Source: Hydnum rufescens UP504
Taxonomy: Eukaryota; Basidiomycota; Agaricomycetes; Cantharellales; Hydnaceae
Length of the DNA: 58,219 nt
Assembly: GCA_014904985.1 (NCBI GenBank)
Contig: MU129201.1
Location: 1 to 58,219, forward strand
Direction: 5' to 3'
Shown: one piece after another, positions 1 to 9,112 of the stretch
Layout: each line of letters begins with the position of its first letter
Numbering within the stretch: position 1 is the stretch's first letter
The notes under the pieces: generated by a model
The model's database searches: none
What the model was told of the DNA's origin: nothing
Seen by the model: only the letters and a program-made list of their open reading frames with translations
Made by a program: the position numbers and the translations under genes

Positions 1-1481
1 GTTTTCCGGTTTACTTTGGCTTCGATTTCCTCCAGTTGAATAGAGATATTTCTGGCCCACATTTTGTAGCCCTCCTTTCCCTCCTTGGAGGCTTTTGCCT
101 TCTCTTTTCGATAGATCTCTGAGAGCTCTGCTGCAGCCAAACCTTCAAAGCAGTTGGTATAGGCCCAGAAAATCTCTGAATTCAAAAGGCTCACCATGGT
201 CAGGATTCTCTGCAGAGTAGAGCCGGGTAAAATCGTTCCAAGGCCTCTCGCGTGATTTCCCTGTTTGAGCATGAGCGTTTGCAGGACAAGCTCGGTGGGA
301 CCTGCATCTCCTGGCTAGGGCAGTATATCGTTCCTTTCTTCCTCCGCCTGCTGTTTAACACGCTCGGTCTGGGATTTAGTGAGCTTGAGACCAAGGGCTT
401 TGTATGGGCTTCATCGAATTCCTCTTCTTCGGCCTCATCATCCGCCTCCACCTCAGTCTCCTTCCCTTTCCTTTGGTCCGGCGACACCACTCAGCGTGCC
501 TTCGGCCAATTCTGCAGCCCTGGCTTGCCGGGCCTCAAGCCTCATCGCCCTTTCAGCCTCTAGCCTAGCTAGGTCCTTTGGGTTCTCTTGTTGTTCATCA
601 TCGCCTCTTCAAGGCCAGACATATATTCCCTGTCTGTGGTGGAGTCTTCAAACGATGGAACCATGCGATTGGATTCAGATGAACTAGGAGCCCCTGCGTC
701 CTTCAAGGCCTCCCCGGGCCCTTTGAATAGGCCTTATGCAGGGCATTGGGGCCAAATGCCTTGGTTTCAGAGACAGTAGGAAGGCCCAACAACCCCCTTT
801 GCTCCTCCTCAGAGCCTGGGGGCTCTTCAAATTGATCAGCAGGAAACTCGGAGAAGCCGTCGCCTTCATCCCCTAGGCCTTCGAGGCCTTCGGCTACTTC
901 TGCAGCCTCAGGGTCTTGTTTGGGAATGTGGGGGATATTGGGAACAGGTCAGAAACGAGGGTTTCGATAGGGGCTAGGGCTGGAATGAGGGGTAGGCATG
1001 GGGGTAGGCGTAGGTGTAGGGTTAATGTCAGGGAGAGGATGTCCCATGGAAGCATTGGAAGAGGAGGGCCTGGTTGGGCTTTCAAGAACAACGCCATCGA
1101 ACCTTGCTGGATCCGAGCCTCCCCTTCTTCCTGTTTGCGACTTCTGAGGGGCCTGCGGAGGATCGGCTGCCTTTTCTGGTTCCTTGCCGACGTCGTGGGG
1201 TTGGGCAGAGTGTTTTTGGTAGGTCTTAACCCTAGATTTGGCCCCCAAAGCCTGGGGCTTCGTCTTTGCAGACAGGACAGCGTTATTACTTTCCTTCCTC
1301 CATAAAGAAAGGGGCCGCTTACAGGCTGGACATGCAAGGCTTCCTCTTTCAACTTCGATCTGTTGCTTCTACGAGTAGCAGCGGAGTCCAAGGCAGGCCT
1401 AACAGTGGAGTCAGAGGTGGGCCTAACAGTGGAGTCCGAGGCATGTCCCATGGGCTTGGTGCGGCGGGGTTTCTTTGCCAT
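1..1481 (-). pseudogene. decayed Pro/Glu-rich protein gene, unknown family (runs off left edge)
   Basis: Seen: an ATG at 1481 opens a frame beginning MAKKPRRTK, with two tandem SDSTVRP-like repeats. The reading then shifts frame near 1260 into a Pro/Thr/Ser-rich stretch (PTPTPTPMPTP, around 960-1040), shifts again to an acidic part with GSEEEQRG (around 800), then an Arg/Ala/Glu-rich likely coiled-coil part (around 500-590) and an acidic block EADDEAEEEEFDE near 430-450. From about 317 to base 1 the minus strand is open and continues beyond the window, rich in Lys/Glu/Ala (EKAKASKEGKEG). At least four frame changes or stops are needed, so I call it a pseudogene, although unrecognised introns could explain some of them. 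It lies downstream of, and in the same direction as, the gene at 2074-6326 and may belong to the same mobile or repetitive unit. The family is not recognised and no catalytic motif is visible. Confidence 0.45.
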
Positions 1482-2073
1482 CAGAAAGGAGGAAAGGCGT
1501 TAAAGACAGCCTCGAACACACTGCTGTCTGAAGGTCCTGCGTGAGGAGCTGCAGAGCAGTGCAAAAGGGCTAAGCTTAGGAACAACTAGAAACAACAACA
1601 AAGTTAGCAACAGAACCCAATGCACAAAAAGAACTCGCCTGGAGAAGCAAGAGGGGGGGGCCCTGATAGAGGGCAAAACGATCTGAACCTCAAAAAAAAA
1701 AAAAAAAAAGGTTAATAAACCCCAGGCCTTTGGATTGCCTTCGGCCTTGGGGGCCGTTGATTCCGGTACGGAGTTTCTTTCCCGCTCAGTTCTAGAATCT
1801 GCACCCTTAAGGATCAACAGCCTTGTTGGAGCAACCAAAAAAGGTAATGGTACAATTTGGGTGGAGAACAGAATAGGGGAATTGGCAAATGGCCTTCTTG
1901 GGCCATATATCAAAGCTGGACCCTGCCACCGAGGAAGGTAAAAGAAGAAGGGTTAGAAGGGTTAGGAGGGGAGCCATGGAAAAACGAATATGGAAGTCCA
2001 ATAACAGAGCAAATGAAAGAGAAAAGTACACCGGTACAAAGATGAGAGAACACAAGAACAAGAGGCTTTCCCA
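1482..2073. other. intergenic spacer with A-tract
   Basis: Gap between two minus-strand genes. It contains an uninterrupted run of about 18 A at 1691-1708 and a G-run near 1652-1660. Read on the minus strand the A-run is a T-tract, which could be a pyrimidine tract or simple slippage. Only one weak small ORF (1807-1977) is visible. Confidence 0.4.
1807..1977 (-). CDS. possible 56-residue secreted peptide
   Basis: Seen: starting at the inner ATG (1977) the product begins MAPLLTLLTLLLLPSSVAG, which has the form of a signal peptide with a plausible cleavage after SVAG. It is followed by about 37 residues with three Cys, ending in KAVDP. The frame is open further upstream to 2061, but the inner ATG gives the better signal sequence. 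It sits between two decayed minus-strand genes. There is no supporting repeat copy in the window, so it may be a chance ORF; leucine-rich N-termini arise easily in such DNA. Confidence 0.2.
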   Translation of the reverse strand: MAPLLTLLTLLLLPSSVAGSSFDIWPKKAICQFPYSVLHPNCTITFFGCSNKAVDP

Positions 2074-4417
2074 TTAAGAGTCCTTCTCCTTACCTGGAGC
2101 GGAACCCTTGTTCTTGCTTTGCTCTACCACCCGGGCGATCACAGCTTCTACTCGCTTGGCATCTGCTTCCAGAGCAGCCTTTGACGGGGCGTATTCCGGG
2201 GACTCGAGATTGGGATCCAACACGATGAAGAATCGACAGTCCTTGGGCGCATACTGAACAAACTCTGCCCCTACAGATTCATCATGGGTGCCTTGATTGA
2301 AGGATCGCCCCAGTTCCACCTCCGAGGCCTTTCCGCAAAGGACTGATTTAGCCTCGAAAGCCCGCTGGATACAAAGGACGATATGCTGCATCAAACGAAC
2401 GTAAGGCCCGCGTTGGGAGGCATAAAGGGGGATTCTGAAAGCCACCCTGGAAAACTCTGCTAGAAGGAGGAGAAATAAAGAGAGGCATTTGAGGCACAGA
2501 TGATCCCCTTCAGAGAAATTCTCTGGGCAAGGGGCTTGGGTCAGCTCATGTAGGAACTGGGACGTGCACCAGAATTGCCTGAGGGACCTAGGGATCCTTG
2601 GAGGGAGGTGGGGGGGCCGTACCAAGGGGGGATACCTCCCTGCCTCAAACATCTGTAGTAGAAGGGCTTGTCGAGCCCTTTCCATATCCATGGCCACTGT
2701 TTTGGCAGCTTCTCTGGTATTGATGGGACGACTGGACGGAGGGGCCAATTCTAAGAGGGCCTCAATGTCTTTGATAGGCCGTGGGTCTGCAAATAGCTGC
2801 CTTATGTACCCTTCGTCAAAAAAATGCTGATAATCAGATCTCCAGTTGTGGGGATCCGTATCAACAGTGCGAGCATCAACCTTGGGGTCGGATTCCCTCA
2901 GCCTCTGCAATACAGCATCCCGCTGGTCGGGTCATTTGAACAGGAGGTTGATCTCTAGGACCTTCTGAGAATCCTTTTGCCTTATGCCCCATTCTTTGAC
3001 AAGGACCAGGCTGCCTTTGAAAGCCAGGACGCCTTGAGGGCGATATCGTTCAGCGAGGTCCCTAGCTATCATATGAGTCGGGTAGGGAGAGGCAGTCAGA
3101 CGATACCAGAGGTTGGGTTCAATACCCTGGAGCACGGAAGGTTTGTTGGGGGATATAGCTGAGGTCATGACCTTTGGGGCCTGGCCCATATGAAGAGGGA
3201 ATCGGAGTTCAGGATGGAAATAGCCTAGGGGCACCTCTATGAGCGAGTCAGAGACGGAATTGTGCGCTCCCAAATGCAAGGGGATGTCCCTAGTTTGATA
3301 CCAGACTCGACCCCGTCTCTCCATATGGGAGCCATCTTCATACCATCGACCGGACCAAACTTTGGAGCCTAACAACCCTTTCAACTTTGCGCTACTCTCC
3401 TCGATTGTATAGGCATCCGGCATCTCGCTATCGAGGGCCCGAATGATTACTGCTTTGAGGTCATCACTAAACTCTCGGGGGCCCACTGGAGGAGAGGAAG
3501 GAGGCGAGCACGGGCGTTTTTGAGAGTATACTACCACTTGCAAAGGCTGTTGGTCTTGAGAGATCACCCTCATTCCCTTCTGAAAATTGGCTTCCTTCAA
3601 GGGGTCCGCATCCGGCCGGCCCCCTGCATCAAAGTCCAGCCGCTGGGGGCCCACTCTAGGCATAATTCCCCAGCAAGGCACACCCAACCTTTCCATAAGC
3701 ACGGCATTCCATCGCATGCCGTTATCGGGTGTTCCTGGCTCTGGGGCTTGGGGCTCCAGGGAGGGGCCGAAAATGGCTCCCATCAATGTTTCATCAGGAC
3801 TAAATACAGGGGACTCTAGACCGCCAAGGTACGCTATGGTGTCCAGGGCCATATGGGTGGCCAAACGCACCAAGGCCAGGGAGAGGTATGTTTTTCCTTC
3901 CAGCCCGTCCACCTCAGAACACCATTCTTCAAATTTCAAATGACCCCTCTGCAACATTCGGTCGAAGCGTTTTGTAAGTTTCCAAAACATTCATCTCGTC
4001 CTTAAAAGGGGATTGGGCGATGGCGCCCAAGGCATCCAACCTCTTCAGATACTGAAAACCTTTGAGGTATGAGGCCTCCAAGGGGCTTCTGGGACCCACG
4101 ATCCTCTCGAGATATTCCGGAGAAGCATTCGTGTACAGCGGGGTTGTGGGCCTGGGAAGGAATGAGATCAACAGTTTGGTTGGGATAGGGAACCGTTCGG
4201 CTGCGGTACCGGGGTCTAAGGACGAAGGGTAAATGGGCCCTGGCTTGCTGGAACTGTACAGGTATGCTTAGAGAGAGAGAATAATCCAACTGTGCGTAGG
4301 GGCTCAGGTTGAGCTGGTAGAACTCGGGTATAGGGAGGCCACCCGAATTAACGGCCATGATCCGACAAGGGAGCTGTTCCACTAAGCGCTGCACCGAAGA
4401 CTTAGGGTTTCGAAGTA

Positions 4418-4478
4418 CTGTTTGGGCCCCATCAGTTAGCCCCGACCTTCAAAAACCAATAAAGAGAGCCGGACTTAC
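4418..4478 (-). other. spliceosomal intron, 61 nt
   Basis: On the minus strand it begins GTAAGTCC, has a GCTAACTGAT branch-type motif about 20 nt before the end, and ends AAACAG. Joining the flanks continues one frame across the junction (LLQK-L-LRNPKSS). Length and signals fit Agaricomycete introns. Confidence 0.75.
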
Positions 4479-5745
4479 ATTTTTGAAGCAGAGCGCTGTT
4501 TGGGGCCCGACCATTTGGGTTTAAAAGGGGGACTTCTTCTTTAAAATCTGTTAGGGCTGAAGTGAGCTACAGCACAGCCCTGACGAACAGGGCCTCCTTC
4601 ACCTTTGAAGCAAGAGGGATTGTTGTTGGCCCATTTGGGGTGATATTGCCCCGCGGCATCCCCTCTGTTTCTTTCCAACAGCCGGGCACCCGCGTCTCGT
4701 GTGTGTGATGACAGCTCCTGCCTGACGGGAAACGGTTCATGGATCCTTCTACCCACTTGCTGCTGGGAGGGGTCTGGTCGTTGTCATTTTGGGGCCCTGG
4801 AATCTGAACCCCCATCTTCACTTTCATCTCGAGAGCGCCCACTGCTTTTCCCACTGCTGGGAGAGCCTCCTCTACTATCTCGATTCCAACCCGGGGACAA
4901 TCCCTGGTGGGATCGGGACCCGGAAGCTCGATCCTCCCTGTATGTCGGCCGGTAGGACGAACGCTCCTCGTTTTCCGGCCTATAAGACGAGCCCCGGCCA
5001 GGGCCAGAGGTAGGAGGGTCCCTGCGCCTCGGTCTATCGGAGGAGTCCCAGGGAGGGCCTGAGGCAGGCGGTCCCTGTACATCGGCCTATAGGACGAACC
5101 AGCACGGTCATCCCTTTCGAACCCATAGGACGATCGAGATCGCTCATCCCTCTCTGGCCTATGGAACCCATGAAGATGTTCTTGACGTTCCTCCTTCTCC
5201 GGTCTATAGGATGAGCCACGATATTGGGTTCCTTGGTGATATGAGGGCCTGGGTTCAGGGCCGCTTGTATCCTTTGCATCCCTGAGAGAATAGCCGGCCT
5301 CAAAGGTTTCGGGGAGGCGTCTCAGGAGTGTGAGGGGGGCTGTGATCAGGGGTAGGGGTGCGAGGGGGGCTGCGGGGGGGATTTTGGGAGCAGAGGGATT
5401 CCGCCAAGGAAACCAAATAGGTATAATTGGAGGAGCTGACCAAGGCCACATACGCCTCTGCCCCGGGAGGATACTGGCCTCCCGCGGCCCGCACAGTGTT
5501 TGGAAGAGAGGGCATGGGGTCTGCAACGGCCCATCGATCTTCATCCCTCCAATATCGAGACTCGGATGACTTTGAGGGGGATTGAATCCTGCCCTGTTCG
5601 TCTCTCGATCTCCAGGTGTAATCTCATTGGGCCCCATGGGTTCAATAGAAACGAACCCGTCTCTGTCCACCGTCCAACCTTCGACAGTACGGGGCTCAAC
5701 ATGCAGCAGTAAGGGGGAGAGGATAGGAGGGGGAGTGGGATGAAC

Positions 5746-5807
5746 CTAAGGGCGGGTACCCGCCATCAGTTGGGCCCACACATGTTCCACCCAAAGCAAA
5801 GACTTAC
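5746..5807 (-). other. spliceosomal intron, 62 nt
   Basis: On the minus strand it begins GTAAGTCTTTG, contains CCCAACTGATGG and ends CCCTTAG before a G. Splicing joins YYHFF to VHPTPPP in an open frame, while reading through meets a stop. Together with 4418-4478 this shows a real spliced gene lies behind the minus-strand ORFs. Confidence 0.75.
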
Positions 5808-6597
5808 AAAAAAATGGTAGTAGCACCTGGCACCTTTTGGGAAACCGTCTTCAGGGTAGGGTTCCTGCCAGAACCTGGCCATACCTTCCACAGCCGGTGG
5901 CAGTGGGGTTTGGGCCCAAGAAGGAACGAAGACAACTTTGATCCGCCTGTGGTAATAGTAAGCTCGGCCTCGATGGTACGGTTCAATGGAATACGGCACA
6001 GAGAGAGACGGGGGTCCCTCATAGAAGGACACCACGGCAGTTCTTGGATCGTCTGCAGACATTCCTGGTACGTAAGCCTGATCAGGGAGTTCGCGTGCGC
6101 CGAGGCTCCTAGCAAATATTTGGCCGCGGGCATCTACCAGCCATCCATTCCGCAGGAAAGTAGGCTGAGGGAGGGGGAAAGGGGATTCCTTGGGAGTGGG
6201 TGAATCCATGGGGGCTTTAACTTCAGTTCCTAGGTTTTGGGCTGAACGGATTGCTTCTGAGGTACAACAGATGGCCACGTGGAGCGATCCGTTCTCTCGC
6301 AGAAGAGGCCTTGGGGGAGGCATCAAGAAACTTCGGGCGGCTTGTGAGGGGCAGCTTGTTATCTCAAGAAGACGGGAATGAGCCGCTTATGGATCAGTGG
6401 GTCTGGGGACCATTGGGTTGTTTGGTTGCGGGCGGGCTGTTTGCGCCTCTGTGCCAACTGTGGAAGTTGCCGGAGTATTTCTATGTAGAGATGTTGGAGG
6501 GGAGGGGTCCAGGGGTGAGGTTGGAGAAATACACAGCGAAAATTCCCATCACAAAGGCCCCCTGACATCGCATTAAAAGAGCGGCGGCGGATGACGG

Positions 6598-7084
6598 AGA
6601 GGGGGAGAGAAACGGGGGGCTTGTTGGTGAAGTACTCAGCCGCAATGGGTGAAAACAAGGGGTTGAGGCAAGAAATTGAGGCCCTTGAGAAAAAACATGG
6701 CGAGGGTCGAGGGAAGAGCCGGGGTTTTGTCTTTGTGAGTAGAAATAAAGGCAATATTATAGGGAGAGAGAAATGGGGCCTTGTTGGCGAAGTACTAGGC
6801 TGTGGCGGGTGAAAACACGGGGTTGAGGCAAGAAATTAAGGCCCTTGAGAAGAAACACGGCGAGGGTCCAGGGAAGAGCTGGGGTTTCGTCGTTGGGGGT
6901 AGAAGTAAAGGCGATATTATAGGGAGAGAGAAATGGAAGCATTGGCGGTGAAGTACTAGGCCACGGCAGGTGAAAACACAGGGTTGACGCAAGAAATTGA
7001 GGCCCTTGAGAAGAAATATGGTGAGGGTCCAGGAAAGAGCTGGGGTTTTCTCGTTGGGAGTAGAAGTAAAGGCCGTATTATTCT
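6598..7084. repeat. three ~160-bp tandem repeats
   Basis: Copies begin near 6600, 6761 and 6921 at the motif AGGGAGAGAGAAATGG and share TGGCGAAGTACTAGG, GGTGAAAACA, GGCAAGAAATTGAGGCCC and GTAGAAGTAAAGGC. Period is 160-161 bp. They lie upstream of the 2074-6326 gene with respect to its transcription. Open frames through them are shadows of low stop density. Confidence 0.85.
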
Positions 7085-7459
7085 AGGGCCCAAAGTTGTA
7101 TGCTTTATGGGCTGAGAAGACAAGGGCAGTATGGGCGCCCGGTTGAAGCAAAGCAACTAGGTGTGGGTGTCAGAAATTTAGGCCACCCACACGTCAGCAC
7201 TCGTCCACATTAATCGCTTGCCGGGTCACCAAGCAATCATGTTCAATGCAGCCGGGCTACAGCAGGGGCAAAATTCCTGACAACTCGACCCATGTGTCGG
7301 GGCCCCGATAATTCGTTCCTCGGGCATGACAGAGGGACCGTGTGGGTCGCTTTGTCTCCTCAGAGGTAAGGGAAGGAGGGTGGGGAATCCTTGTAGGACG
7401 TTCGACCGCTGGGTGGATCGTGCACTTCCCTAGTCAGTGTACAGATTCCGGTCCAAACC
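7085..7459. other. spacer between tandem repeats and hairpin-intron units
   Basis: No coding region seen. An imperfect inverted repeat GTGTGGGTG...CACCCACAC lies at about 7160-7193 and resembles hairpin A of the units to the right, so it may be the last (3') exon of that minus-strand series. Confidence 0.35.
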
Positions 7460-7564
7460 CTACAATAGTAGAGCACATTAGTAAAAATGTTCAAAGCGAC
7501 CCCAAAGGAGCAGCATAATTATGCTGCTCCTTGGGTCACGTACATATAGAAAATAAATAAGTAC
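7460..7564 (-). other. predicted 105-nt intron with internal hairpin
   Basis: Minus strand: donor AAG/GTACTT, hairpin GACCCAAGGAGCAGCAT / ATGCTGCTCCTTTGGGGTC, branch TTACTAAT, acceptor TTGTAG/G. Hairpin arms are nearly complementary and differ from other copies by paired changes (GACCC with GGGTC in place of GCACA with TGTGC). Confidence 0.65.
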
Positions 7565-7686
7565 CTTATAGCACCACACACTGGCGTCAGCGGGCATGTA
7601 GTACTCGTCCTGCGCTGCCATGCCGCAGTTCCTACTCAGGGCCCATCATTGTTTGGTGGTTCATATTGAGAGTATTGGTTTAGATC

Positions 7687-7798
7687 CTAGAACAACACTA
7701 TACATTAGTAAATGAATTCAGAGTGATGCAGAAGAGCAGCTTGTGCTGCACCTTCTGCATCGCTATGCTGATAGAAATCACAGCATACCTCCGATTAC
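7687..7798 (-). other. predicted 112-nt intron with internal hairpin
   Basis: Minus strand: donor GAG/GTATGC, hairpin GATGCAGAAG..CTTCTGCATC around an AGCAC/AGCTGCT core, branch TTTACTAATG, acceptor TTCTAG/G. The outer stem GATGCAG with CTGCATC again differs from sister copies in a paired way. Confidence 0.65.
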
Positions 7799-7993
7799 CA
7801 TATGCCCATTGATGCGGGCGCCCGTTTGCACCACGGTCGCGTAGTTTTCAGGCGCAGGGTTTTGGGGGCTTTGGCAGGTTTCCGGGGTTCTTCATAATCC
7901 TACTTGTTTAGACCTAAAGTAACAAAAATCAAGTTAGTTAGCACGTTAAAAGCAATGCAAAGAGAGCAACCTTTGCTGCTCTCTTTGCGCAGC

Positions 7994-8750
7994 TGTCAGG
8001 GCCACGCTGTGACGAGGGCACCAAACAAATGTAAACACAAATAATTCCGGCTAAGTCCAGTGTAAGTCCGGCTAAGTCCGCAAGAATCCGGGCAAGAATG
8101 AGATAAGGAGGTTAGGGATGTCGGAGGAGTGGTCCAGCAGCCCGGAAGGGACTAGGCGGAAATGAGCACAGCGGTCCTTAAGCTCGTGGAGCCGACTGGA
8201 TAATACTCGGAGCTGTAGTCCAGAGTAACAGCGGAAATCCTGAGATTATGTAATATGAATACGGAATACATGAAGGCTGACCTGTAGTCTGGAGTAACAG
8301 CGGAAATCCTGAGAGACCAAAGCTGGGGTCTCTGGACTTCGCTCTCGGACTACTTATACATGATGACTATACTACGGGGGAGTGATCGCTAAACTGTGGG
8401 TGGTTACAAGGGGGACAGGAACAGGAACAGGAACAGGAACTCGGCCAGGGGGCAAACCGGAAGCAATGGGAAATGAAAGGGAAATGAAACCAAGATAGGG
8501 TTGGATCGGAGTCAAACCGGAATCAACCCGGAAGCAAAGTGGACTTGGGCAAAGGAACTAAGCAGAGAACTGGACTGGAGGTGGGTGGACAAGGACCGGA
8601 GTGATCCGGAGTGGGCCGGAGTGGGCTGGAGTGGACCGGAGTGGACTGGAGTGGACCGGAGTGGACCGGAGTGGACCAGAGTGGACCGGAGTGGACCGGA
8701 GTGGACCGGAGTGGACTGGAGTGGACCGGAGTGAGGGACAAACCCTGACA
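7994..8750. mobile_element. LTR (TGTCAGGG...CCCTGACA), copy 1
   Basis: Starts TGTCAGGGCCAC and ends AAACCCTGACA; the same sequence occurs inverted at 46709-47547. Contains an ~83-bp repeated segment (GAGTAACAGCGGAAATCCTGAG at about 8223 and 8293), an AGGAAC run near 8418-8440 and a 10-bp repeat GGAGTGGACC (8598-8735). Flanks do not form a target duplication (GCAGC left, AATAG right), unlike copy 2, so this copy sits at a rearranged junction. CpG-rich throughout. Confidence 0.8.
8598..8735. repeat. 10-bp tandem repeat GGAGTGGACC
   Basis: About 14 units of GGAGTGGACC/GGAGTGGACT inside the LTR. The Ser-Gly-Pro-Glu-Trp-Thr peptides that translate from it are repeat artefacts. Confidence 0.9.
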
Positions 8751-8997
8751 AATAGCCTCTAAGTTTCAATTTGACAATCATGATACAAGTAGTCCAGCTA
8801 GAGTCAGAAAAATTACATCATATCTGAGTCATCCATATCATTTCTATGACTAGTAAGTCAATCAACTCATTGAGACTAACCTGAGCCCCTCCCATACCTT
8901 TTCATTCCCAATCCCTATAACCTTAGCCAACATCTGGTGGTGTTAGTAATTTCTGCAGAGCTATAAAGCATCTTCTACAAGTGGTGGTCCTTACAGG
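8751..8997 (+). mobile_element. 5' LTR remnant and primer-binding region of element E1
   Basis: The segment ends TCTTCTACA at 8979, the expected 3' end of an LTR starting TGTAGAAGA (seen at 15000). It is followed by AGTGGTGGTCCTTACAGG (8980-8997), which matches the region after the LTR of E2 (15857-15874) and contains TGG as expected at a primer-binding site. The LTR start is missing, apparently lost at the junction with 7994-8750. Confidence 0.55.
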
Positions 8998-9112
8998 CAG
9001 GATCAATTCAAACTCAGTCAACCTTTTGTCCACTAGAATCTTCTAGAACCTATTCCCCATTTTCCTTCCTTCCAACACACTCCAAGTACACTCTTAGACT
9101 CACACACCTACT

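Larger units (their letters stand above)
2074..6326 (-). pseudogene. decayed multi-exon gene of unknown family, Ser/Arg-repeat region
   Basis: Seen: three exon blocks on the minus strand. Block 1 (6326-5808) holds a basic and Tyr-rich segment. Block 2 (5745-4479) has repeats of the form SSYRPEKEER / SSYGFERDDR (about 5060-5220) and a Pro-rich stretch (5320-5400). Block 3 (4417-2074) is the most protein-like part, with an open frame of about 640 codons from 3990 broken by one TGA at 2932-2934, ending SAPGKEKDS. Removing introns 5746-5807 and 4418-4478 joins the blocks in frame (YYHFF to VHPTPPP; LLQK to LLRNPKSS). Damage: probable frameshifts near 5580, 5310, 5010, 4165 and 3987, and stops TAG near 4565 and TGA at 2932. 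No known domain is recognised; the SR-type repeats suggest a nucleic-acid-binding or low-complexity protein, which is inference. CpG is frequent here, unlike the elements to the right. Confidence 0.5.
7460..7993 (-). repeat. hairpin-bracketed exon/intron array, CpG-rich copy
   Basis: Two complete and one truncated unit read on the minus strand. Predicted introns are 7460-7564, 7687-7798 and one from the interrupted end at 7993 to 7914; predicted exons are 7565-7686 (122 nt) and 7799-7913 (115 nt). Each intron has a donor GTAC/GTAT, a perfect or near-perfect hairpin with an AGCAGC/GCTGCT core, a TACTAAT or CTAACTAAC branch site and a TAG acceptor followed by G. This copy retains CpG, unlike the arrays at 22.6-28.4 kb. 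The third intron is cut by the LTR at 7994. Exons show no sustained reading frame. Confidence 0.65.

Noticed and set aside
1691..1708. A-run as a retroposed poly(A) tail
   Set aside because: No target duplication or LINE/SINE body is visible next to it; slippage or a minus-strand pyrimidine tract is as likely.
8501..8781. ORFs with SGPEWTGVD-type repeats (also 46631-46988)
   Set aside because: They are translations of a 10-bp tandem repeat in an LTR and are open in several frames and both strands.
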